Position numbers and translations under genes: made by a program. Source: an uncultured Lachnospiraceae bacterium (lineage in GTDB: Bacteria; Bacillota; Clostridia; Lachnospirales; Lachnospiraceae). From it: DNA of 64,000 nt. This document shows positions 52,034 through 60,609 of the stretch, piece by piece. The notes under the pieces were generated by a model. That model was not told the origin of the DNA and ran no database searches. It was given only the letters and a program-made list of their open reading frames with translations. The DNA lies in assembly GCA_910586715.1 (NCBI GenBank), contig CAJUJG010000008.1, positions 1-64,000 on the forward strand, given 5' to 3'. The stretch's first letter is position 1. Every line of letters begins with the position of its first letter.

Positions 52034-52683
52034 TAAAGAAACATATTGTATGCTTTGGTGATTCCAATACACACGGCTATTGTGCCGTTACGAACGGACG
52101 GTTTGACGAAGACGAACGGTGGTGCTGTTTATTACAGAAAATGCTTGGAAAGGACTACCTTGTCATTGAAGAGGGTTTGAGCGGACGCACAACTTCTTTT
52201 ACGGACCCGATTCATGAGGGGCTGAACGGGCTTGACTATATTTATCCGTGTCTGATGAGTCATGAACCTGTTGATTTACTGGTGATTATGCTGGGCACAA
52301 ACGACACCAAGGAGCGGTTCGGCGCTTCGCCGGCGTGCATCGCACTGGGGCTGAAACATTTGATTGACAAGGCGGTATCGACTACAGACTGTTGGAATAA
52401 CGCAACGGCAAATATTCTTATTGTGTCTCCGCAGAACATAGACAAACGGTATGAAACATCCAACGTCGGTGAAACAATGGGACAAGGATGCGCCGAAAAA
52501 TCAGAAGGACTGGCTAAAAAGTTTGCAGAGATTGCACAACTTACGGGCTGCCACTTTATGGATGCCGACAAAGTGATTACGGCGCCTGTTAATGATATTG
52601 ATTATATGCATCTGACATTGGAGGGACACAGACAGCTTGCCGAGGCGCTTGCTAAGAAAATTACGGAATTATTCGTTTTATAA
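52030..52683 (+). CDS. SGNH/GDSL hydrolase, candidate sialate O-acetylesterase
   Basis: A 217-residue cytosolic esterase-type protein: block I IVCFGDSNTHGY (catalytic Ser), block III LVIMLGTNDTKERFG (Gly/Asn) and block V DYMHLTLEGHRQLAEAL (Asp/His). No signal peptide. It is translationally coupled to nanE and last in the operon, so removal of O-acetyl groups from imported sialic acid is plausible; other arylesterase-like roles are possible. Confidence 0.82.
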   Translation: MIKKHIVCFGDSNTHGYCAVTNGRFDEDERWCCLLQKMLGKDYLVIEEGLSGRTTSFTDPIHEGLNGLDYIYPCLMSHEPVDLLVIMLGTNDTKERFGASPACIALGLKHLIDKAVSTTDCWNNATANILIVSPQNIDKRYETSNVGETMGQGCAEKSEGLAKKFAEIAQLTGCHFMDADKVITAPVNDIDYMHLTLEGHRQLAEALAKKITELFVL

Positions 52684-52704
52684 CCCCCCTAAATTTTGGA
52701 GACG

Positions 52705-52740
52705 GCCGTCCGGCTGCGCGTTATTTTGCAGCCGGACGGC
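52705..52740. terminator. Strong bidirectional terminator between nan and cob operons
   Basis: Perfect 13-bp GC-rich arms (52705-52717 and 52728-52740, GCCGTCCGGCTGC and complement), 10-nt loop, then a T-rich tail. It lies 22 nt past the esterase stop and 20 nt past the cobS stop on the other strand. Confidence 0.9.
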
Positions 52741-52760
52741 TGTTTCTTTGTTTGGGATTT

Positions 52761-53537
52761 TTAAATACCGGCAGTGATTACGGCAATGCAGAGTATGAGA
52801 AGCTCCGCACATTGCAGAAACCAGCCTGCTAAGTCTCCGGTAATACCGCCAAAATGTTTTTTGGACATATAATAATAGTAGAGAAACAGGCAGAGGACGC
52901 CTGTCGTTATCAGAACTCCTGTTTGTATCGACAAGGCAAGTTGTAATGCGCCTGACGCTGCAAAGATCAGGATAAGAACGGTGCACACAACCCCTTTGCC
53001 TGCCGGACTGGAAAATGCAGCAAGGGAGCCTTTTTTGTTTGCATTCGGAAACGTAACGGCTGCCAAACCGCTCAGCGCACGCGATGATGCATAACCTGCG
53101 GCAATCAGGCATACGGTTTTATCCGCGTATATTGCATCCTGCACCACGCTGCTCCATGCACCGTAGCATAGTAAGAAATACAAAACTGCCCATATGACCG
53201 CAAACGCTCCCACATTTGCGTCTTTTAAGATTGCAAGCCGCCGCTCCTTTGACTGACGGGAGGAAAGCGCGTCAATCGTATCACAGTAGCCGTCCATGTG
53301 AATACCGCCTGTTACCACGATTGGGAGTACTGTCGCAAGTGCGGCATAAATTTGGACGACAAGTCCGCTTTTTTGCCAAATATAAAACAGCGCCAACTGC
53401 AGTGCGCCGATAATTACGCCGACAAGCGGAAAAAACGCGAGCGCATAGCGCATGCTCTTCTCTTCCCATTCAAACTGCGGCATTGGTATTTTGGAATACA
53501 TGGAAACCGCAATGATACAGGCTTTTATGATGCTCAT
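52761..53537 (-). CDS. cobS: Adenosylcobinamide-GDP ribazoletransferase CobS
   Basis: Integral membrane enzyme that joins alpha-ribazole to adenosylcobinamide-GDP, the final step of cobalamin assembly. The 258-residue protein has YSKIPMPQFEW, FPLVGVIIGALQL, GGIHMDGYCDTIDALSSRQSKERRL (acidic metal site) and LKDANVGAFAV plus several membrane helices. The ATG at 53537 overlaps cobU by 4 nt. Last gene of the operon. Confidence 0.93.
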   Translation of the reverse strand: MSIIKACIIAVSMYSKIPMPQFEWEEKSMRYALAFFPLVGVIIGALQLALFYIWQKSGLVVQIYAALATVLPIVVTGGIHMDGYCDTIDALSSRQSKERRLAILKDANVGAFAVIWAVLYFLLCYGAWSSVVQDAIYADKTVCLIAAGYASSRALSGLAAVTFPNANKKGSLAAFSSPAGKGVVCTVLILIFAASGALQLALSIQTGVLITTGVLCLFLYYYYMSKKHFGGITGDLAGWFLQCAELLILCIAVITAGI

Positions 53538-54088
53538 AACAATCCCCCTTTTATTTTTACGGGAATGGAATAGACAACCTCGACGACGCGGTCCGCAATA
53601 TCTGCCAAGTGTTGATTGATTTTGCCTAAACAACGGATATATTCCATTGTTTCTCCGTCATAGTCGTTTCCGTCGGAAAATACCTCGTTTGTCACTATCA
53701 CAAGATGGCAGCAGTGTGCATAGAGCATTTCTATTCCGCCTGTAATATCGCGCACAAGCACCTCCACAGACCTTGTATTTGCATTGTCAAACATCTCGTT
53801 TGCCACAAGGTTTGACATACATTCAAGCAGTACATTTGCGGTTTTTCCTGCGGGAATTTGCGCTTTTTCAATCTGCGTATACTGCTCTACCGTAAAGAAT
53901 CCATACTCCTGCCTTTGCTTCCTATGGCGCGCAATCCGCTCCTGCCCCTCACTTCCAAAGGGCTTCATTGTCGCAAGATATATATTCTGTTCTTTTTGTT
54001 CCTTCTGCGTGTTTGCAAGCTTTGCAAGAAGCTTCTCCGCATAAACGGACTTTCCGCTTCCGCTTCCGCCCGTAACGACCACAAGCAT
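53534..54088 (-). CDS. cobU: Adenosylcobinamide kinase / guanylyltransferase CobU
   Basis: This 184-residue enzyme has a normal P-loop, VVVTGGSGSGKSVYAEKLL, the RHRKQR guanylylation-region His, LLECMSNLVANEMF and IVTNEVFSDG. It activates the aminopropanol arm of cobinamide by adding GMP. It contrasts with the shortened CobU-like protein at 37739-38122, whose P-loop is degenerate. Confidence 0.9.
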   Translation of the reverse strand: MLVVVTGGSGSGKSVYAEKLLAKLANTQKEQKEQNIYLATMKPFGSEGQERIARHRKQRQEYGFFTVEQYTQIEKAQIPAGKTANVLLECMSNLVANEMFDNANTRSVEVLVRDITGGIEMLYAHCCHLVIVTNEVFSDGNDYDGETMEYIRCLGKINQHLADIADRVVEVVYSIPVKIKGGLL

Positions 54089-54107
54089 AATATGATGCTC
54101 CCTTCAC

Positions 54108-55166
54108 CTATGTTAATTCTTCATACTGCGCAATATCGGTATCGGCAAACCGGTGCGCATAGCGGTATTCGTCCAGCGCAATGTCCAAAAGCGGAAGCAT
54201 GCACACCGCCCCCGTTCCCTCGCCAAGATACATGCCTGCATGGATTACAGGCTTTAACCCAAGCATATCCAAAATTGCCATTCCCGCAGGCTCTTCCGTA
54301 ATGTGCGTGGCTATCATAAAGTCCCTGCACGCAGGCACAAGGCGGTATGCAAGCAGCGCCGCAACCGACGAAATAATCCCGTCAATCAAAACCGGAAGAC
54401 CATAGACCGCGCCGCCGAGAAACATTCCGGTCATTGCAGCAATATCATATCCGCCCAGTTTGGACAAAAGCAAAAGCGGGTCGTCCTGTGCCGCCGCGTT
54501 ATTTATTGCAATTGCCCTGTTTATCGTTTCTATTTTTTTGTGCAGACCCTCCGTTGTAAGACCGGAGCCTCTCCCCGTCACTTTTGCTGCATCTTTGTCC
54601 AAAAGCACTGCCGCAAGCGCGCTCGAAGTCGTCGTATTGCCAATACCCATCTCACCTGTCACAATAATCTGATAACCCTTATCCTTCATTTCACCGACAA
54701 GACTGATTCCGGTATTCACCGCCTGTAATGCCTGCTCTTTGCTCATGGCAGGACCTTGCGCAATATTCTTAGTGCCTCTTGCGACTTTTCTGTTTATGAT
54801 GCCCCCGCATTCTGCGTCATACAGCATTCCGACATCCACGGCGTAGACATCCACATTTGCCGCATTTCCCATAATGTTAATATTGGATTTGCCTTCGGCA
54901 ATCTCCCTTGCCACCGAAGCCGTAACCACGCTGTCCGCCTGTGTGACGCCCTCCGCCACAACCCCGTTATCGGCACAGGCAATCAGAGCGCACCGCTTGT
55001 CAATCCGCACATTCTCGTCCCCGAAAATGCCCGCCATCTGTATCACAAGCTCCTCAAGCCGACCAAGACTTCCAAGCGGCTTTGCAATACTGTCCCAATT
55101 CTTCTTTGCTTTTTTTATGACACTTGTGTCAGTTTTCTTGATTTCTAAATTTTCAAATTCCTTCAT
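54108..55166 (-). CDS. cobT: Nicotinate-nucleotide-dimethylbenzimidazole phosphoribosyltransferase CobT
   Basis: CobT makes the alpha-ribotide of the lower ligand. The 352-residue protein has AKPLGSLGRLEELVIQMAGI, CADNGVVAEGVTQ, GEMGIGNTTTSSAL, GRGSGLTTEGL and LYLGEGTGAV (catalytic Glu region). The ATG at 55166 is used; the longer frame would reach back toward cbiC without homology. A TGACAC-TT-GTGTCA palindrome lies near the N-terminal codons (55118-55131). No bza genes for benzimidazole synthesis are seen. Confidence 0.94.
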   Translation of the reverse strand: MKEFENLEIKKTDTSVIKKAKKNWDSIAKPLGSLGRLEELVIQMAGIFGDENVRIDKRCALIACADNGVVAEGVTQADSVVTASVAREIAEGKSNINIMGNAANVDVYAVDVGMLYDAECGGIINRKVARGTKNIAQGPAMSKEQALQAVNTGISLVGEMKDKGYQIIVTGEMGIGNTTTSSALAAVLLDKDAAKVTGRGSGLTTEGLHKKIETINRAIAINNAAAQDDPLLLLSKLGGYDIAAMTGMFLGGAVYGLPVLIDGIISSVAALLAYRLVPACRDFMIATHITEEPAGMAILDMLGLKPVIHAGMYLGEGTGAVCMLPLLDIALDEYRYAHRFADTDIAQYEELT

Positions 55167-55211
55167 TTTTGTCCCCGTTCCTGCCCAAAATACAAATATC
55201 ATTCAAAGCGC

Positions 55212-55853
55212 CTAACGCTCTCCCGCCGCCATATAAATGAGCGCGTTACAGATTGCCGCTGCGACGTTGCTTCCGCCCTTTCTTCCTGCTGCCACAATAT
55301 ACTCCACGCCGGTCTGCATCATCAGTTCCTTCGACTGCACGACATTGACAAACCCCACCGGAACGCCGATAACAAGCTCGGGGGTCAGCTTCCCTTCGGT
55401 AATTAATTCATAAAGCCGTACCAGCGCAGTCGGCGCATTTCCGACAGCAACAATGAACGGCTGCCCCAGCTGCGCCGCTTTTTCCATGCACACAACCGCC
55501 CTTGTGCACCCCCGCCGTTTCGCCTGCGCCGCAACGTCCTCATCCGCCATAAAGCAATGCACCGCGCCGCCTAATTTTTCGAGCGACGCTTTATGTATGC
55601 CCGCCTTTGCCATATTCGTGTCCGTGACAATACATGCGCCGTTTTTCAATGCCGCAAGCGCCTGTTCCACGGCATGTTCCGAAAACTTCAGATTATCCAA
55701 ATAATCAAAATCCGCCGTTGTGTGAATGACACGCTTGATAACCGGCTTTTGCAGCGCGTCGATTTCCCTGTCCTTGGGAAGCTCGCTTTCGATTATTGCA
55801 AAGCTTCTGTTCTCGATCTGCTCCGGCAGGATATTTTCCAATTCAATTTTCAT
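55212..55853 (-). CDS. cbiC: Cobalt-precorrin-8 methylmutase CbiC
   Basis: CbiC moves the C11 methyl group to C12 to give cobyrinate. The 213-residue protein has IVIHTTADFDYLDNLKFS-like sequence (RVIHTTADFDYLDNL, catalytic His), CIVTDTNMAKAGI, IVAVGNAPTALVRLYELI and the Gly-rich VGVPVGFVNVVQSKE. GGAG stands 7 nt before the ATG. Confidence 0.93.
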   Translation of the reverse strand: MKIELENILPEQIENRSFAIIESELPKDREIDALQKPVIKRVIHTTADFDYLDNLKFSEHAVEQALAALKNGACIVTDTNMAKAGIHKASLEKLGGAVHCFMADEDVAAQAKRRGCTRAVVCMEKAAQLGQPFIVAVGNAPTALVRLYELITEGKLTPELVIGVPVGFVNVVQSKELMMQTGVEYIVAAGRKGGSNVAAAICNALIYMAAGER

Positions 55854-55874
55854 ACCAATTCTCCATTCCCGATT

Positions 55875-57383
55875 TCACACAAACTGTTTGTTCAAAATAC
55901 GATATACCCTGTCCATATCCAAATTACTTCGCAGGGTATCCGCAAGCACATCATACTGGCGCTGTCTGTACGCCGTTCTGTCGTACTTCCCCTCCTGCTC
56001 CAAGACAAGCCCCTTCGCCTCTAATATCGTTTCGACAATGACAGCCGCCGCACGCTCGTCAAAAATGCCATGCACATAAGTCCCGTAAACATTTCCGCAC
56101 TGTGCGCCATCTGGTCTGCCATCAGAAATCTCCCCAACCGCCGCACAATCCTTCACACAGACCGTGTTTCCGTAGTGAATTTCATAGCCAAAAAATGACA
56201 CATCTGTCAGTTTTTTCAGTACCCCCTTGATTTCCCGAAACGTTCCGCATACCTGCGTTCTGTACTTTTCACTGTCAAACACCGTGACAACCGGCAAAAG
56301 CCCTATTCCCTTTACGCTCCCGCCACCTTCCACATGATTGGGATCGCGTATCTCCTGCCCGAGCATCTGATACCCGCCGCAGACGCCGAACACAGGAACG
56401 CCCTGCTGCGACGCCTTTTGGATTGCCGCCTCAAGTCCGCTTTGGCGAAGCCACAGCAAATCGGACATGGTGCTCTTTGTTCCCGGCAGGATAATCATAT
56501 CCGCATTCTGCACACCCTCCGGCGTTTCCGTATAGTAGACGCTGACCTGCGTAAACTGTTCAAACACGGAAAAATCCGTAAAGTTGGACATGCGCGGCAG
56601 CTTTATCACTGCAATTTTCACAGGCTTTTCACCACGGTATCCGTGACGGCGTTCATCATGCAAACGTTCCGAAAGACTGTCCTCATCGTCAAGGTCAATG
56701 TGCAGGTACGGCAGCGTACCGATTACCGGAACGCCTGTCATGGCTTCAAGCTGTTCGAGTCCCGGTACTAAAATGCTTCTGTCCCCGCGGAATTTGTTGA
56801 TAATCAGTCCCTCAACCCGCCGCTGCCCTTCCTCGTCCAAAAGCTTTATCGTCCCGTAGAGCTGTGCAAACACACCGCCCCTGTCAATATCACCGACCAA
56901 AAGAACAGGCGCGTCGGCAAGCTTTGCCATACCCATATTGACAATATCATTCTCCTTGAGGTTGATTTCCGCCGGACTTCCCGCACCCTCTATAACAATG
57001 ACGTCATACTGCTTTGCAAGTGCGTGAAATGCCTTCGACACCTCAGGTATCAGCGTATGTTTATTCCGGTAGTATTCCACGGCATTCATATTGCCGCGTG
57101 CAATACCGTTTACAATTACCTGAGAACCGGTATCGCTGTTTGGCTTTAATAAAATCGGATTCATCATCGCGGACGGCTCAATTCCCGCGGCTTCCGCCTG
57201 CATCACCTGCGCTCTCCCCATTTCCAGCCCTTCCTTTGTGATATAGGAATTGAGTGCCATATTCTGTGACTTAAACGGGCATACGCGCAATCCATCCTGC
57301 CGAAAAATCCTGCACAAGCCTGCTGCCACAAAACTCTTTCCCACATTTGACATGGTACCCTGAACCATTATTGTTTTTGCCAT
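55875..57383 (-). CDS. cbiP: Cobyric acid synthase CbiP (CobQ)
   Basis: Glutamine-dependent amidation of four side chains of adenosylcobyrinate diamide. The 502-residue protein has the ATP-binding start TIMVQGTMSNVGKSFVAAGLCR, VIEGAGSPAEINL, LLVGDIDRGGVFA and a C-terminal class I glutaminase domain (VFGVCGGYQMLG nucleophile Cys; YVHGIFD His). The ATG at 57383 with GGGAG is preferred over a frame reaching into cbiB. Confidence 0.95.
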   Translation of the reverse strand: MAKTIMVQGTMSNVGKSFVAAGLCRIFRQDGLRVCPFKSQNMALNSYITKEGLEMGRAQVMQAEAAGIEPSAMMNPILLKPNSDTGSQVIVNGIARGNMNAVEYYRNKHTLIPEVSKAFHALAKQYDVIVIEGAGSPAEINLKENDIVNMGMAKLADAPVLLVGDIDRGGVFAQLYGTIKLLDEEGQRRVEGLIINKFRGDRSILVPGLEQLEAMTGVPVIGTLPYLHIDLDDEDSLSERLHDERRHGYRGEKPVKIAVIKLPRMSNFTDFSVFEQFTQVSVYYTETPEGVQNADMIILPGTKSTMSDLLWLRQSGLEAAIQKASQQGVPVFGVCGGYQMLGQEIRDPNHVEGGGSVKGIGLLPVVTVFDSEKYRTQVCGTFREIKGVLKKLTDVSFFGYEIHYGNTVCVKDCAAVGEISDGRPDGAQCGNVYGTYVHGIFDERAAAVIVETILEAKGLVLEQEGKYDRTAYRQRQYDVLADTLRSNLDMDRVYRILNKQFV

Positions 57384-57402
57384 GTATTGCTCCCTTTCCG
57401 TT

Positions 57403-58380
57403 CTAATAACAAACCCATATACCAACCAAAATCCGCACTCCGCCAAGCAGGACTGCCGCCATAATCACCGTTGCGTACAAAAGCCTGTTGGCACGGCAAA
57501 TATCCTGCGCTTCAATGGATCTGCGCGCATCCCCGACTGTTTCTTTATGATGAATTGTGCCAAAATACATCGTATCGCCCAAAAGCTTCACACCCAGTGC
57601 ACCTGCGCACACGGATTCCGTCTGTGCGGAGTTGGGGCTTTGCGATTTTTTCCGGTCTCTCAAGAAAATCTTCCATGCGTTTTTTCCGTCAAACCCTATT
57701 AAAAATGACACAAGTGTCATAAATATTGCGGCAAGTCTTGACGGTATCAAATTCCAAACATCATCCATTTTTGCCGCGGTTCTTCCGAAGTCCAAATACG
57801 TTTCATTTTTGTAACCAAGCATGGAGTCCATTGTGTTTACTGCCTTGTACAGAAAACCGAGTACGGGTCCTCCAATCATGATATAAAAGAGCGGCGCAAT
57901 GCTTCCGTCGGAGGTGTTTTCCGCCACGGTCTCGACTGCCGCGCGCGCCACACCGTCCGCGTCAAGCCTGTCCGTATCCCTGCCGACAATCATTGACACC
58001 TGACGCCTTGCCTTGACAATATCCTGCTCTTTTAGCGCGTCATAAACCTTCATGCTCTCGTCCTTTAGCGATTTCGTCGCCATAATCTGACAGCACATCA
58101 GAGCCGCCAAAACCGTGTATATCCACGGGTGCACGCACCATGCCGCGTATAAAATAACTGCCGGGACCGCGCCTGAAAAAAAGAATACCACTATCCACAA
58201 CAGCGTCCCTGCCAGGCGTTTCCTACGCGCCGTTTCTCCAAAGCACGCCCGCAGCCGTTTCTCCAAGCCGCCAATCAGTCTGCCAATCATGCAGACCGGA
58301 TGCGGGATATTGTGCGGGTCGCCGACAAGAAAATCCAAAACAATTCCTGCCGCTATCGCAATTGTCGTGTATCCATACAT
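57403..58380 (-). CDS. cbiB: Adenosylcobinamide-phosphate synthase CbiB
   Basis: Membrane enzyme that attaches aminopropanol phosphate (made by CobD) to cobyric acid. The 325-residue protein shows LDFLVGDPHNIPHPVCMIGRLI, VGRDTDRLDADGVARAAVETVAEN, TSDGSIAPLFY and NTMDSMLGYKNETYLDFG. The ATG at 58380 overlaps the end of cbiA by 28 nt. The TGACAC-AA-GTGTCA palindrome is present at 57706-57719. Confidence 0.94.
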   Translation of the reverse strand: MYGYTTIAIAAGIVLDFLVGDPHNIPHPVCMIGRLIGGLEKRLRACFGETARRKRLAGTLLWIVVFFFSGAVPAVILYAAWCVHPWIYTVLAALMCCQIMATKSLKDESMKVYDALKEQDIVKARRQVSMIVGRDTDRLDADGVARAAVETVAENTSDGSIAPLFYIMIGGPVLGFLYKAVNTMDSMLGYKNETYLDFGRTAAKMDDVWNLIPSRLAAIFMTLVSFLIGFDGKNAWKIFLRDRKKSQSPNSAQTESVCAGALGVKLLGDTMYFGTIHHKETVGDARRSIEAQDICRANRLLYATVIMAAVLLGGVRILVGIWVCY

Positions 58381-59777
58381 ACCGCCGATTTTCCCCTTTT
58401 GCTTTGATATTCGGCACACTTTTCCACAAAGCTTTGCGCAAACTGTGGATTTGCATAATAGTGAAGATGCGGAAAGCCTGCCAGTACATTATCCGCCGAA
58501 ATAAATCCGGTCCATTCCCTGCCGCCTTTCATTACCCGAAACGTGTCCGCGCATAAATCGGAGATACATCGGTGAAACTCGTGCGCCCGTATCCTGCCGC
58601 CCTTTGGGCAAAGCAAATTGTCCTTTAACGCCTCCAGCTCCACATATCCAAAGCGCTGCAGCTTCTGTGTAAACACGCACGCACCGTCAAAAACACCTGC
58701 CATTTTGCCCTTTGTGCCGTCGGGTGCCGCAAGCTCCCTGTGCAGATACAGAAAACCGCCGCATTCCGCATAGGTTGGAATACCATTTGCAATCTCTGCC
58801 CTGACAGCTCTTCTCATTTCATGGTTTTGCTCTAACGCACGCACATATAGCTCAGGATACCCCCCGCCTAATATCATCCCGTCAATGTCTTTTGGAAGCG
58901 TCTTGTCCGCAAGCGGTGAAAACGGCACAAGCTCACAGCCAAGCTCCTGTAACAGCGTCAGATTATCCTCATAGTAAAAGCAGAATGCCCTGTCTTTTGC
59001 AACGGCAATGCGCAGGCTCTTTTTGTCCGCTTCTCCTGTTCCTTCCTGCGCAGCTCCCGGCGCCATATGACCAAAAGGTACAAAATCCGCAGATTTCTCT
59101 GCCGTGCATGCCAATTCCAAAATACCGTCAAAGTCAATGTGTTGTTCCGCCGCTTCTGCCAAAATCTGCATTTTCTCTTTCAAGTCCGCAATCTCGTCAG
59201 CCGTGACTAATCCAAGATGACGGCTTTTAATTTCTGCCTTCTCTATCCTTGGGAAGCATCCAAGCGCCCTGATGTTTTTTTGCGCGCAGTATTCTTTCAT
59301 CGCCGGATAAAGCGAGGGCGCAAGCTGATTGAAAATAACGCCCTTGATATGCGGATTCTCTTTGAAACCGATATACCCGTCCACAACTGCCTGAACGGAC
59401 CTGCCAATTCCTTTGCAAGGGACAACAAGAATGACAGGCGTCTGCGTGTCCCTCGCAAGAGCATACGAACTTGCCGTATCCTCCATGCCAAGCCCGTCGT
59501 AATACCCCATGACGCCCTCAATCACTGCAATATCCATGCCCCGCGCATTTTTGAACATCAGTTTGTTTATCGTCTCCCTGTCCATAAAATAACCATCCAA
59601 ATTGCGCGATTTTGTCCCGATAATCTGACTGTGAAACATGGGGTCAATATAGTCAGGTCCGCATTTAAAGGCGGCGGTCTTTAATCCTCTATTGACGAAC
59701 GCCTGTAATAGTGCACATACAATCGTCGTCTTTCCACTTGCGCTTGCCGTGCCCGCAATCATGATTCTTGGCGTCAT
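58353..59777 (-). CDS. cbiA: Cobyrinic acid a,c-diamide synthase CbiA
   Basis: A 474-residue glutamine-dependent amidase acting on the a and c side chains. P-loop region IMIAGTASASGKTTIVCALLQAF, FKCGPDYIDPMFH and VIEGVMGYYDG lie in the synthase half. The glutaminase half has IPTYAECGGFLYLHRE (nucleophile Cys) and a terminal HLHYYANP. GGAGG stands before the ATG; 4-nt overlap with cbiJ. Confidence 0.95.
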   Translation of the reverse strand: MTPRIMIAGTASASGKTTIVCALLQAFVNRGLKTAAFKCGPDYIDPMFHSQIIGTKSRNLDGYFMDRETINKLMFKNARGMDIAVIEGVMGYYDGLGMEDTASSYALARDTQTPVILVVPCKGIGRSVQAVVDGYIGFKENPHIKGVIFNQLAPSLYPAMKEYCAQKNIRALGCFPRIEKAEIKSRHLGLVTADEIADLKEKMQILAEAAEQHIDFDGILELACTAEKSADFVPFGHMAPGAAQEGTGEADKKSLRIAVAKDRAFCFYYEDNLTLLQELGCELVPFSPLADKTLPKDIDGMILGGGYPELYVRALEQNHEMRRAVRAEIANGIPTYAECGGFLYLHRELAAPDGTKGKMAGVFDGACVFTQKLQRFGYVELEALKDNLLCPKGGRIRAHEFHRCISDLCADTFRVMKGGREWTGFISADNVLAGFPHLHYYANPQFAQSFVEKCAEYQSKRGKSAVCMDTRQLR

Positions 59778-60586
59778 TTCGTTTCCTCCGTTTTTACCGC
59801 TTCTGCTTCCACAGCCCCGTCAAGCCTGCCTGATAACGCATATTCCCGCAAATACTGCTCCAGTTGTGCAACCAAAATGCCCGTTTCCCAAGGTCGCTCC
59901 ACCACTAGAAGTGAAATGCCAAGCGCGTCCGCCGCCTGCGCCTTTGCAAGAAATCCGCCCGCGTCCCCGCTGTCTTTTGTGACAAGAAAACGCGCGTTGC
60001 ACTGTTTTAGCAAATCCATGTTTTGCTGCTTGGAAAACGGTCCCTTTTCACAGATTAAATGCTCCTGCGGATAACCTGCGTCAAGCGCCGTTTTTACGGA
60101 TTGCTCCAAAGGAAGAATTCTTGCGTATACTCTGTTTTGGAAATCCGTTACCTGCGTAAAACAATGCAGGTCTTTGCTCCCTGTCGTCAAAAGCACATTG
60201 CCCTCATGCTGACAAAGAACCTGCGCCGCCTGTTCCATGTCGGAACAATAAACCGCGTGTTCCCATTTCGCGTCCTGCGTTCTGACAATCCGCAGGTAGT
60301 CTGCACCGCACGCCCTGCAAGCGTCTTTGGCATTTTTTGTCACCTCCACGGCATATGGGTGCGTCGCATCAATTACAAGCGCAATCCCTTTTTGGCGCAA
60401 AAAATCCTCAATCTGCTGCGCGTTTTTTCTGCCTACTATAACCTGACAGCAGCTGCAATCTTTTTCAATCACTTTACTGCCGTATGCCGTCGCCACGCTC
60501 ACATAGCATTCCATGCCGAGCATTTCCAATAATTCGATAATCTGTTTTCCTTCTGTTGTCCCGCCAAAAAGCATTAATCGTTTCAT
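59774..60586 (-). CDS. cbiJ: Precorrin-6A reductase (CbiJ/CobK)
   Basis: Reduces cobalt-precorrin-6A to 6B using a pyridine nucleotide. The 270-residue protein has LMLFGGTTEGKQI at the start, VIDATHPYAVEVTKNA near residue 80 and FLVTKDSGDAGGFLAKAQAA near residue 210. The ATG at 60586 has AGGTG 7 nt upstream; a GTG three codons further out overlaps that ribosome site. Confidence 0.92.
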   Translation of the reverse strand: MKRLMLFGGTTEGKQIIELLEMLGMECYVSVATAYGSKVIEKDCSCCQVIVGRKNAQQIEDFLRQKGIALVIDATHPYAVEVTKNAKDACRACGADYLRIVRTQDAKWEHAVYCSDMEQAAQVLCQHEGNVLLTTGSKDLHCFTQVTDFQNRVYARILPLEQSVKTALDAGYPQEHLICEKGPFSKQQNMDLLKQCNARFLVTKDSGDAGGFLAKAQAADALGISLLVVERPWETGILVAQLEQYLREYALSGRLDGAVEAEAVKTEETK

Positions 60587-60609
60587 TGATTTCACCTGAT
60601 AAACCGTCC

